From the NCBI GenBank assembly GCA_964036045.1, contig OZ038379.1, forward strand, positions 108,082,025-108,146,024: DNA of 64,000 bases. The letters run 5' to 3'. Source of the stretch: Eutreptiella sp. 'Long Island Sound 2002' (Eukaryota; Euglenozoa; Euglenophyceae; Eutreptiales; Eutreptiaceae). Position 1 is the stretch's first letter; each line of letters starts with the position of its first letter. Below the pieces are notes generated by a model. That model searched no databases. It worked only from the letters and a program-made list of their open reading frames with translations, and was not told the DNA's origin. A program made the translations under genes and the position numbers. Of the stretch, positions 34,101 to 44,300 are shown in pieces.

Positions 34101-35404
34101 GGCGCGCTTGCGTTGGCCAGTTGTAGGCCGGGCGGTTTGGAGGAGAAGCTTGCTGTCTTCTGCTGCCGTGGGAAGGATTTCGCAGACGAGCTTGCGTATC
34201 TGGTGGACCTCTTGGTCAGTGGTGGGAAGGGGGTATGCTAGCTTTGGGCTAAGACCCACGCGGCTGAGGACCCTGTGGATGGCGTGGTACCCGCAGGTCA
34301 GGGTTTGCTGTGGTCTGGGGGGGGCGTTTGGCCGCGTGTGCGGGCCCGCCTCGATTTGTGTTTGGGCGGTGGGATGGCTCAAATCCAGGGCCCGGTCCCC
34401 GTGGGTGGCCAGCGGCGCTGGATCCAGTGGGTTAGGCAGAGCATGGCCAATCCCAGGTGGTAGCCCGCCTTCCCTGAGGTGATTTGGGCCAGGGCGCGGG
34501 CTGGGGGCTTTTCCCCTGGCTGGAGGACGCCCCCGAGGACCCTGTGCTGGGTGATGGGGTCCCCTACTGCCCCTGGTGGGGCGGTCCCTGGGGCAAGCAT
34601 GGTGTCTGTACCTTTGACGAGCCATTGCGGGCCGGGGGACGTAGCCGTAGCGGCTATCACGTAGTAGTGCCGGCGCTCGAGGACTGTAACCCAGACCTCT
34701 GGCGGCGGGTGGTCACTGTCTGTAGGTGGGGGGGGGATGTCGTCGTCTGGGGTGCGGAGGCCGGCGGCGCGGAGGGCGGTGTCGCGGGTTGGTGCGGTGG
34801 CCTGTTCCCACTGCTCCGGCCGGTTCGGGTCTGCCGGGTGGTCCTTCTCCGCTGGGGCCCGTCGTAGGCGTACGGTCCCTCGACGCGTGACGTTGATGTC
34901 GCTGTCGTGTGTCAGGGCCTGGCCCCACTCGATGGGGGGGATCCAGACGTGCTGGCCCTTGGTGTGTTTCGGGGCTCGCCAGAGTATGATGTCTACGATG
35001 GCCTCGTGGAGGCCGTTGCCTGGGGTGATCAGGTCCCGGAGGGCTTTGACGGTGAGATTGGTCCAGTTCTCTTGTAGGCGGTACCAGCCCAGGGGGCTGG
35101 TCGGGGCCCTGCCTTGGAGGCTTGCTCGGAGGAGGTCGGGGTCGCGGATGGTGGCCAGTGTGAGGGGGGGGTGCCCCGGGTCCAGGGGGGGTGGGCTGGA
35201 TGGGTTGCAGGGGTCTTGCGCGTCTACGTCGGTGTATGGTTGGCCCTGGTTGGGCTCGGCCGGGCTGGGCGGTGCCGGGTGGCTTCTTGGGTGAGAGATG
35301 GGTATTGGGGCGCTGTTGTGGTGCCTTGGAGGACTGCGGATGAAGATGGGGGGCGGGTGCGGGCCGCGGAGTGGGTTAGTGGACGTCTGGGTCATGCACG
35401 GCAT
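34101..35404 (-). pseudogene. LINE-encoded Ulp1/C48-like cysteine protease domain
   Basis: Within the LINE and after its zinc finger, the minus strand encodes a domain with the Ulp1 order of motifs: an entry region, NLTVKALRDLITPGNGLHEA followed by IVDIILW (about 35,065-34,985); VWIPPIEW; the catalytic His in RHYYVIA (about 34,675-34,655); the Asp in ALDLSHP (about 34,393-34,373); and the oxyanion Gln plus Cys in QTLTCGYHA (about 34,305-34,279). The His and the Asp/Cys parts lie in two frames, joined by a frameshift near 34,400-34,440. C48 proteases cleave SUMO-like proteins. Cysteine proteases are known in some LINE families, such as NeSL-1. The role here (polyprotein or host-protein cleavage) is unknown. 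Confidence 0.55.
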
Positions 35405-36222
35405 GGTAATCGATGTGACGCTGCATGTGTTCCCTGGCGGTGGGGTCGGTGAGTTGCTCCGCGTGTGTTAACAGGAGGTGTTTGCGGTGTACCATTCTGG
35501 CCACTGCTCTGCAGACTGCCTCTAGCTGGAGGTGCGCTGCTGCCTCCATGGGGCTTTTCATGTGTTTGGTGAGGTGTCGGTGCACGGCCTGTGTCACCGC
35601 CCCTCTCATGGTGGCTTCTTTGACCAGGGGATCTCGGAAGAGGTGTTCGGTGGCCTGGTGTGCGTGGCTGTGGGTTGGCCATCCTTCGTGTTGTCGTAGG
35701 GTTTCCGCCGGGGACCAGCCCACTAGCGTGTCCCTGCCTGTATGGAGGGGGCATTTCTTGAAGTGTTCCCAGTCCTCCGGGGTGGTGGTCGCACGGGCAA
35801 CGGGTGTGTTCCTCGAGGACGTGGTTGTGCTTGCGGGCGAGCCATCTGGCGACCCTGGTGAGGAACGGTAGTTGCTCCCTGAGGAGCTGGATGCGTCGTT
35901 TTTGGAGGTGGGCTGGTACGTTTGCTGGGCGCAGTGCTGAGTGGTAGAGGGGGATTTGCAGTCTGTCCTGGAGCTCCTGGATGTGTGCCCGGCTGTCTGC
36001 GTCGCCGAGCACGTGGGCGAGATGTTGGATGGGGTTGGGGTAGTGGTATGCTCTGTCGTGGGAGGAATAGGGGGCGGCCTCTGGTACCCAGTCCGGGGTC
36101 TGATGGAGCTCGGGTACGGGGGGTATGTTTTGGAGGTGTGTGTGGTTTCGGCCGAGGTCAGGGATCTGGAGTGTTGGTAGGTGCGTCGTGCGCTGGTGTA
36201 CTGTGGTTGTCGACCTTACCAT
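35376..36222 (-). pseudogene. LINE post-RNase H region with CCHC-like zinc finger
   Basis: The frame from 36,222 reads through a helical region (ALRPANVPAHLQKRRIQLL, RVARWLARKHNHVLEEHT) to RCPCDHHP. The finger then continues one frame over as EDWEHFKKCPLH. A single extra C in the run near 35,772 explains the break. Ligand spacing is C-X1-C-X8-H-X3-C. LINEs with RNase H often end in a C/H finger of this general form. Sequence after the finger (WSPAETLRQHEGW, HLFRDPLVKEATMRGAV) stays in the shifted frame to about 35,376. Confidence 0.5.
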
Positions 36223-37495
36223 TTCCGTATTGGTGTCTGTGGGACTCTTGTTTCACGATGTGGAGTTGGACGTAGGGGGGAAGGCTGCAAAGGGCTTTCC
36301 AGAGCAGCAGTGCCTGGGTGCCGAGGCTCGTCGCGGTGGCTTTGTGAAGTGGTTGCCTTGGTATGCGGAGGAAGAGGTGTGTGTCGACAGTGGCGTCTAT
36401 CACGAACCAGACCCGGACGATGTGCGGGAGGTGGGCGGGTAGGTGGGACGCGATCTCGGCGTTGAAGTTGGCCATGGCCCCTAGCTCCCCGTAGGAGGAG
36501 GCCCCATAAGTGGTGTGGCCCGGGTGGTGGTCCATGTGGTAGTGTCCCCTGGTGTGGGTTAGCAGCAGGGTGGCCCCCCCGCTGATGGGCGTGAGGGCGA
36601 ATGCGCCTGAGGCATCGGTGAAGAAGAGCCGGTCCGCCGGTGATGGTTGTGGGAGGCGGCATGCGTTCATGGGCAGGTAGGCGTATATGGCAAGGCCCGT
36701 GGCGAGGTGGGCTACTCGGGTTGTGGGCTGCAGGATGGGGGTAGTGTACACCCCTATTCCTTTGGAGATGATGTGTTTCGCTTGGGGGGACATGGCTATG
36801 AGTCCCTGCTCCGGCTGTCCTTGTGTGAGGTAGGAGTAGATGTAGTGGAGGATGTAGGCTGGGTCTTGGTTTAGGTCGAGGCATGTGAGGGTTTGTGTTC
36901 GGTGCTCCGGTGCGTGGCAGGAGTGGTGGAGCGGATAGTAGGGGTGCTTGTGCTCGCCTGTTCTGCCTGGCTCGTACATGCTGTAACAGATGGCGACCCC
37001 TGCTGGGTCGGGGCGGGGCCAGGTGGGTGTACTGGTGAAGAGCCATTTGGGCGCGTGGTCGGGGCTCCACGCTACCGTGGGGTTAGTGTCGGTGCGGTGG
37101 AACCATGGGGCCACCCATGCGTAGGCCTGTGGTGGTAGGTGGGTTGTGGGGTGGGTGTGGTGGCGTGCTATGACGTGTAGTACGGGCCATGGGTTGGTTG
37201 GTGCCTCGGGGTCGCAGGCCCAACATGTGCGTGGCATGCTCTGGGAGTCATTGGGGACCCGTGGTAGGTCTCGGGCGGTCATGTGGTGTTTCGGTATGCG
37301 CCATTTTGCCCCGTGCTGGATGACGTTGGTCTGCGTGGGTTTAGTTTCATTCGGGGCCAGTAGTAGGGTTAGGGGTGGGACTGGGCCCGTCACCGGGGGG
37401 ACAGGTTCGTGTTTTGAGCCGGTTGGTGCGTAGGGCGGTGTCGCTGGGATGGGTCGCGGGTGTTGCTTTTCGAAATCTCGGTAGGCTGCTCGCAT
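36158..37495 (-). pseudogene. LINE RNase H domain and preceding connection
   Basis: This is the longest clean minus-strand frame of the LINE 3' half (445 codons). The first 280 residues form the connection after RT (WAPWFHRTDTN-type text at about 37,100). RNase H follows with its four acidic positions visible: FFTDASGAF (about 36,625), SSYGELGAM (about 36,495), WFVIDATVD (about 36,405) and HRHQYGNGKVDN (about 36,230-36,204). RNase H removes the RNA strand after reverse transcription. The frame upstream is broken near 37,500 and downstream near 36,160. Confidence 0.7.
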
Positions 37496-38025
37496 GTCTT
37501 TGCTTCCCGGCTAAGTGTGTCCCGCTGCTCGTGCCGTCTGCGTGAGGTACTGGTGGAAGAGGCGGTATTGAGGCCATTCAGGAAGCTGTAGAAAGGGGGT
37601 GTGGTGTGCCCCGCTGTGGTGCAGGACCCGCATTTGGGGGAGGGTGACGTATACTACGGTGATGGGGGCCCCGACAAGGTCTATGGTGTGGATGGTGCCC
37701 TTGGGGTGATGGTGGAGGACCCCGCAGAGGACAGCTAGAGGCCCTTCCTGTGGGCACTTGTGGTTGGTGAGTATGGCGTGGTGTGGGGATGGGAGGAGAA
37801 GCTACAGGTGGTTCCACAGGCTCGTGTTCATGTCAGTGGGCATGCCCGTCTGGTGGAGTACCCAGCGCAGGCATGTGTTGCGGGCCTGTTGTGCGGCTTG
37901 GAGGCGGATTGTGGTGACCTCGCGGACCTCCAGTGAGTGGTTGGTGGGTCATGCGGTGAAGGAGGAGGGCGGTGTGTCTGGTGTAGGCCTCTTTCACCTC
38001 GTCCCCTATGGCGTCCCCATAGTGG
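37496..38025 (-). pseudogene. LINE RT thumb/connection, resumed after the LTR element
   Basis: Reading down from 38,025 gives YGDAIGDEVKEAYTRHTALL, in frame with the RT segment that ends AAWPH at 55,149 when copy 2 and one GTGG are removed. A frameshift near 37,930 switches to EVTTIRLQAAQQARNTCLRW. There are no catalytic motifs in this part. Confidence 0.65.
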
Positions 38026-38292
38026 TGAAGCGGTACCCAGAACTCCATGGCTAGGGTAGGGCATACAACCGGTCTCCGGTCCACTAACCCCATGTACGGA
38101 AGAGAAGACGCCCGTTGACGCCCGGTGCGAGCCCGGCGGGAGCGTGTTCCGTGCCGTAAAGCCCTGCATCGGCAACCGATGCGCCGCCAGCGGAGATTTA
38201 TGTATCAGAATATCAGGAATCAACAGGGTTTTGTTTTCATATTGTTTCCGTCAATTTTTACGCTTTCGTTCTGATATTCACTGTTTTGACAG

Positions 38293-40487
38293 CTGGCGGT
38301 TAGTTCGCGACTTTAGCGTAACCGCCAGTTTAACTGTTATATACAGATATTTTAGCGCAAATCGTGACGAAGACTCTAAAGTCTTCAGGAATTGCGTTGA
38401 TGCATCCGCAATTTTCACATTCTACACTCGCAACCTTAATCTGAATTTTTCAGGATGTCGAAATCGGATTTTCGACTTCGACATCCCCGCACTTGATTTG
38501 ACCTCTTTCGAGTGGACCTGCGTGCTTCCCTATGCACGAATCAACTTTCCTTTTGTCTTGGCCTCCATTTGTCTTAGAGATATGGGCAAAACAAAGTTGA
38601 TTCGTGAGGCCACTTGTGAGGGTCATATCTCGTCCCACTTGCGAGGAATGACAATAAGAAAACGTGGGATGTATTCACAATACTCCCGACGTAATTTAGG
38701 AAGCTTTATCTGCCTTGTGTCTCCACACGTGCGCGCTAGCGTAATGGATCACGGTCAAGAGGGTAGAGTTTGCGTTATAACTCTTTGGCCATGATATTGC
38801 CTGCGTTGAGATAACTTTCGAGTGTAGCGCGCGAGTGTTGGTGTTGCATAGGAACTTTTCTTGAGTTCCTATGAGCGATTGACACAAAGTTCTGCCCTTG
38901 GAGGGGCATGACATATCGTTGGGGGAGCTACCTTTTTGGGCAATATGGAGTATGTGCCTTGTGTTGTGTTGCGTGCCCATTTGGCGGGTCCATCGCTCCA
39001 AGCCAAACCCGCCAATGGACCTCAAATTCCGCAAGCCCCTTTTCCATACTCCCCACGATCAATTGCAAGCCTAACCTTCGTGGAGGAAAGCTTGTGTGGC
39101 GATCCCAAAGCGATGCGTTGGGAGCAAGGTGTGTGTTTTGCAATTTTCCATATTTTCATGTGCCCACTTGGGAAGCAGCGCTCGTCACCTTTCAAAGCGC
39201 CCCAAGTGGAGCACATATGTGAAATCAAAGGTCATTGGTGTCAAGTCATTGTGTTTAGAAGGATTGGTCGATTACTCAATCCAAGCCGAAGATATTATAA
39301 TATATTTGTGCGCCTTTCAAGGCACTTTTGGGTATTTTTTCGCCAATATTGCTGTTCTTTGCCCGTCATGATGTCAAATGGCGACCATGTATCTCAACTT
39401 AACGCTCAATTGACATCATGACTCAAGTATGTTATGAGGGTACAGACTTCGGTGCCCAACATATCTTGAACCCGGCGAAAAACTCCTCTTGGGCTTGGCA
39501 TACCGTGGCCGCCATGTTGGCGATTTGGGATTATCCCAAATCATGGGCTCACTTGGCGACCCTGCCATTCCCAATACCGGAGGAGTTGGGCGACGCCCAA
39601 AAGATATGTTGGACACATATGACTCGATACGAATCCTATGGCACACTCCGGTCCAAGTCGGGCATGTGCCTCATTTGCCCCAACCATGAGTGTGCGCATT
39701 TTCGGCCACTTTGAGCAGTTTTCCACATTTTCTGGCCGCCGTGCACTATGTTCAGCCCACCCGTGCACGCCGGACGCATGGACCAATGGACCATATATGA
39801 CATGGGTGTTATGCATATTGGTCCCCATGGTTCACGCACCACGTGAACGAAGTGGAGCTACCTTCGTTAAGGTGCTAGCCCAAAGTGAGTGTGGGCAATT
39901 TTACCATTTTGGCATTTGTGGACCCAATTGGGATTGTCACCACGCCAAGGGGCATGGGGATCTTTGAGAGCCAAGGGCATGGGAGTCTTGGTTGGACTCT
40001 CGGTGGATTCAAGCCGGCGTGGGGATATACCATTGGGAGCACCCCAGCTTTCCGCTCATTTTGAGTAGTCAAAATGACCCTCTTTTTGGACCCCAATTTC
40101 ACCCCCCCGTGTAGTCACTTGGCGGCCCCCATATCTCTCTGCCCACAGGGAGCCCGGACCCAATTCCAAGTTGTACACTCAGATATGAGTCCTAGGTGCT
40201 GCCTCCTACCCTGTGAGCCATTGGCCTTGCCCTGGCTGGGCGAGCCACGCGTGGGAATGACGCCAATTTTGGTGATTTTGGCATCATGACCCCACTTGAC
40301 GAACCCGTGGTGCCCTGATGCCGGGACCTCAGAGGGAACCAGGTTGGGTGAGGGCTTCAGGGAGTTCATACTCGAAGGCCAAAGGGTCAGTTGCCTCGTC
40401 CCTACCTCTGGCGGGTCCAGACGAGGGGTCAAGTTTGGAGATCTTTGAGCTAATTTCGGTTTAAGCTGAAACAGGCCATTTTCAGCT
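38293..40487 (+). other. Array of perfect hairpins within the LTR (U3)
   Basis: Perfect inverted repeats read directly in LTR 3 (arm/arm): 38293-38302/38319-38328; 38369-38375/38380-38386; 38390-38396/38407-38413; 38453-38462/38477-38486; 38535-38548/38593-38606 (14 bp); 38847-38856/38864-38873; 39367-39377/39410-39420; 39522-39530/39534-39542; 39586-39592/39594-39600; 39846-39852/39862-39868; 40464-40471/40480-40487. An imperfect 15-bp stem with one bulge is 39158-39172/39201-39216. Loops are mostly 1-33 nt. The counterparts are present in LTRs 2, 4 and 5, apart from those lost by deletion or point change. They could act as protein-binding palindromes or RNA stems. Confidence 0.75.
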
Positions 40488-40867
40488 ACCAACTCCTAGG
40501 GGATAATGGCGGGGCCATATCTCTGCCTCAGAGGGGAGTTGGGACCTGCCGTTGAGGGAGCGTAGGGAGCCACTGTCGGTCGGCCTTGGGGGACCTTGGT
40601 TACCAGGAACTCGCCTGTGGCTGAGCAGGACACCCCCCCTATTAGCAGGGTTTCAGGGTCCGGACTGAGCAGGGCATGGGTTGTGTTTGAGCCCCCGCCC
40701 CCACCAGCCACTGAGAGGGTCGGACCTGGGATTGGGATACGAGTTAGGACTGAGTGTCTCTTGTCCTGTGATGCACTTACCCCAGTCCAGTTCTAACCCC
40801 ATGTGTACATATCCTGATGTGTTGCTGTACATAGTTTCGTTCCCTTGTTTCAGAGTGGCAAGGATCC

Positions 40868-40878
40868 TGAAACGCTTT
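40868..40878 (+). promoter_or_regulatory. Presumed transcript start / self-primer segment TGAAACGCTTT
   Basis: These 11 nt are the exact reverse complement of the 11 nt that follow the 5' LTR (40,991-41,001). In Tf1 of fission yeast the first 11 nt of the RNA fold onto such a site and prime minus-strand synthesis. By analogy the RNA would start here. The motif is intact in LTRs 1, 3, 4 and 5 and has one change in LTR 2. Confidence 0.55.
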
Positions 40879-40990
40879 GTCACATGACATGAGCGCATTG
40901 ATGCCCCTGTGAGCGTAGTGCTTTGCCTGCCTGCTCACCTGTGCGTGTCACCGCAGCGTCCCGTGGCCGGCCCCCCAGGGGAACGCGTCA

Positions 40991-41001
40991 AAAGCGTTTC
41001 A
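40991..41001 (+). other. Primer-binding site AAAGCGTTTCA (self-priming type)
   Basis: It lies immediately after the LTR CA end, where LTR elements keep their primer-binding site. It does not start with TGG, so it does not fit a tRNA 3' end, but it is fully complementary to the LTR segment at 40,868-40,878. Confidence 0.55.
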
Positions 41002-41369
41002 CCGCCGCGGGGTTACCCAGCCCTCGCGTGCCACTCAGGACCACCAACCCCGAGCAGCGCGGCGCAGCAGCTCGCAGCTCGCAGCTCGCAGCGCAGCGCA
41101 GCGGCTCACAGCGCCGCCCAGCAGCAGCGCCGAGACCGTGAAGGAAGTGCAGGGAGCAGAACTCCGTCATCAACGATTTCCCTCGGCCGACCAGCAAGGC
41201 CGCACTCCCAGCTACAGCAACCACTTCCACAACCACCGGCCGACCAGCACCGGCCGCACTCCCAGTCCAGTGCTGCAGCGCCCGCCTCAACAAACACCAC
41301 CAGGACCAGTTTGTTGAGCGGAACGAGTGCACACCAAGGACCTCAAGACCAAGAACGCCCCCAGCTGCC
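41002..41369 (+). other. Leader of copy 2
   Basis: Noncoding sequence between primer site and gag. GCAGC/CTCGCAG short repeats fill about 41,062-41,130. A 27-bp direct repeat containing GACCAGCA..GGCCGCACTCCCAG occurs at about 41,187 and 41,241. It parallels 8398-8720 of copy 1. Confidence 0.5.
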
Positions 41370-44300
41370 ATGGTAAACTGGCAAGAAGCGGGTAAGACGT
41401 GGCCGCGGCCCCACCCCCATGCAGTGCGCCTACTGCATGGGTTGGTTTGGGACCAGCACTACCGCCACAGCCACCCCCAGTGCGAAGGCGGCATGCCTGG
41501 GAGCTAGGAGCTCCGCAGGGACATGAGCCCCGACCGCCTGCAGGCCTTGGAGGACTGGCCGCGGGCGGAAGGGTTTGCCTTCCGCTTCCAGCAGAGGCGC
41601 TGGAGGATCTGGACCCGGCCGGACAGGCCCGGCAAAGGGCTGCGCCCCGACGGGATTGAGGAGGACGAGAAGCCCAACGAGTACCCGTCGGGCGCCTCGA
41701 TCAACGTCTCCATGTGGGACATGATCGAGAAGAACTTCCCGGAACCGGGGAACGAGCGCAGGCTGCAGGGCAGCAGCAACAGCGCGTCTCCGGGGAAGGA
41801 GAAGCGGTCCGCCGGGGACAGAAAACGGGACCAGAAGTGGCGGGAGTACCAGGAATCCCTGGCCGCCGAAGCCGCCCAAGGCGCCAAGGGCGGGACCCCA
41901 GCCCCCAGTCCCCAACGGGCCAATGGCGGTCACCACCCCGGCTCCACCACCCTTGGCGACTACTTCCAAGTCGCCAAGCAGACCAAGGCCAAGCCCCGTC
42001 CGCTGCTCCTAAGGAAGTCAGGCCCCAGCAGCGACGTGGAGTCGGCCCACTGCGGGAGGATGCCGGCCGACCAGGCCAGCTCCAAAGGGACGTGGCGCGC
42101 GCCTGTGAGCGCGCCTGTGGGGTGCCCTGCAACCTTCAGGTTGCCCGGCAACGGGCCACGCAGCGGAACGCTGCCGTGGAGGGCGCCGCGAGCATCGCCC
42201 AGCAGGACGCTGCGGACCGGGCGCATGGCATGGCCATCCACGCCACCACCGTGGCGGCCATTGCGCCTGGACTCACGGCCGCAGCCGCTTGTGAGGCAGC
42301 GATTGCCCAGGTCAAGAGTGAGTGGGCGGCAGGCGACGAGGAAGCCCGCCTGACGCAGGAGGCCATTGCCTGCAAGGAGGCCGAGGTGAAGGCGCTTGAA
42401 GAGACGCTGGCCCAAGAGAGGGCAAAGAAGGAGGCGGAGGAAAGGGCCCACGCCGAAGCGACGGCTAAGGCCCAGGCGGACGCCGCCAAGAAGGACGCCA
42501 TCGAGGCCGCACGATGGAAGGTCACTGAGGAGAGGGCCAAGACGGAGGCGGAGCTGGCGGCGTTGGAAGCGGAGAAGGCGCGGCTGCAGCAGGCCCGGGG
42601 AGCCGAGGCGGCTCGTGCTCGAGAGGAAGCCGAAGTGCGGGCTGCCGCAGCCACCGCCGCCGCAATGGAGGAGGCAGAGGCGAAACTCCGCCGCGAGACT
42701 CCCCCGAGAGGATCACGAGTGGAGACCCTTCGAAAACTTTTCGAAGGGGACGCCTCCTCCAAGATGACGCTGGATGAGGCGGACACGGGCAGCACCGGGA
42801 GCAGTGGCCCCACTGCCCATCGACGGAGGAAGGGCAAGGGGAAGACCCCCGAGAGGCCGCAGAGGCCAGCGGGTCGACACCCCCACGACAGTGACCCCTT
42901 CTTCACCGCCAGTGACGGGAATGAACGAGGCCGCCGACATCGCCAAGTGGTGGCTTGGACGGGCGGAGGAGGCGGAGACGTCCCCATGGAGCCGGAAGGT
43001 GAGGATGAGGATCTCCCTCCTCCCAACCGGAGCTCGGAGTCTTCCGAGACCGAGACGCCCAGGTGGGGCGACATGGACGAGGATGACGACATGGACTTCG
43101 ACATAACGAAGAAGCGCCCATCCTCGGACCCACCGAGGCGACCCGGCGGAGACCCACCGGGACCCCCTGCCGGAGGACCATCAGGACCCCCTGGAGGATG
43201 CCCACCAAGTGGACCCCCTGGAGGCGGACCACCGGGCGGGGGAGGACCCCCTGGACCGGGCGGACCCGGCAGAGGCCCTCCTGGAGGACCCCCTGGGGAC
43301 CCCGACGACCCACCAGGGAACGGCGACCCGGATACCACCTGGCGGTGGATTGTCTACCTCCGCAGGAGGGTCCAGTTCCTCGAGCGCGAGGTAGACACCG
43401 GCAAGGGCGAGATGACTCGCATCGCCAGGGTCGCCGCGCGCGCACAGAGGGAGCTGGACGTCGCCAAGATCGAGATGGTCAAGAGCGCCGGGGTCGCCAC
43501 TGCCACCCAGAAGCTGCTGGACATCGCCAGGGGCGGGACCAGGTCGCTGAACAAGGTCATCAGCGGCCTGCAGCAGAGGCTGGACGCGCTGGAAGCCCGT
43601 GGGAGCGTCGGCAGCGACCACCCACCCCTGGAGTCTGGCTCGTCGGACGACGGCTGGGGACCCGGACCAGGTCCAGGCAGACCCCACGCCCCCGGCGGAG
43701 CCCCCAGGAGTAGCCCCAGCGCCAGTGCCCCCTCTCTCACCGCGCCCTCTCACCACAGCGCGGGCAGCCGCAACGAGCGCGTGCCGCCCGGCAGTGGCAG
43801 TGAGGAGTGGCGTGATGAGTGGCTCATGGCGGACTACCACAGCCGCCGTGCTCCACCGCGGACACCGGTACGCCCCCGACGCCCCGCACCAGCCCTGGAG
43901 CCAATCCCAAAGGCTGGTGGACGTTATGGTGGACTCAGGGATGAGGTCCCCAGAGCAGACGTGGAGTGGGATGTCGGCGGAGGTGAGGACCTGGATCTGG
44001 ACTTGGAGGAGTTCGACATCAGCCAGCCGCGTGGTGTACGACGGGAGGCCGCTGAACGCACCCGCCGGCGCCGTGATGAGGAGGCATACATGGAAGGAGT
44101 ACGGCGTGAACATCTAGGTTCAGCGTACATGGAGGAACCGCAGCGTAGTCACAGGGATTCCATGGAGGAGATGGACGTGGCAGCCGTGGGAGTCCGTGGG
44201 AGAGGCCGATAAGAACCTCGGTCGACCTCGCGACTGGCGTTCATCGTCTCTGAGGCCGCGGATGCCGCCGTGTGGGGAGACTTGAAGGACATCAAGCCCC

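Larger units (their letters stand above)
38026..40990 (+). repeat. LTR 3 (5' LTR of copy 2)
   Basis: 2965 bp, several times longer than common Ty3/gypsy LTRs. If transcription starts at TGAAACGCTTT (40,868), U3 is about 2.84 kb and R+U5 about 123 nt. U3 is moderately AT-rich and densely structured (see the hairpin entry). LTRs 3-5 share a T in GTGTTCCGTGCC and a G in TTTATGTATC against LTRs 1-2, so there are two subfamilies. Confidence 0.92.

Noticed and set aside
38144-38794. A 216-codon ORF in LTR 3, with longer or shorter forms in LTRs 2, 4 and 5
   Set aside because: The frame is broken at different places in other LTR copies, crosses the hairpins, and shows no motif. Treated as chance openness of U3.
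41714-44212. 832-codon ORF start at 41,714 as the true gag start
   Set aside because: Its first 120 codons are out of frame with the conserved gag N terminus (ATG 41,370). The long frame results from a deletion near 42,083.
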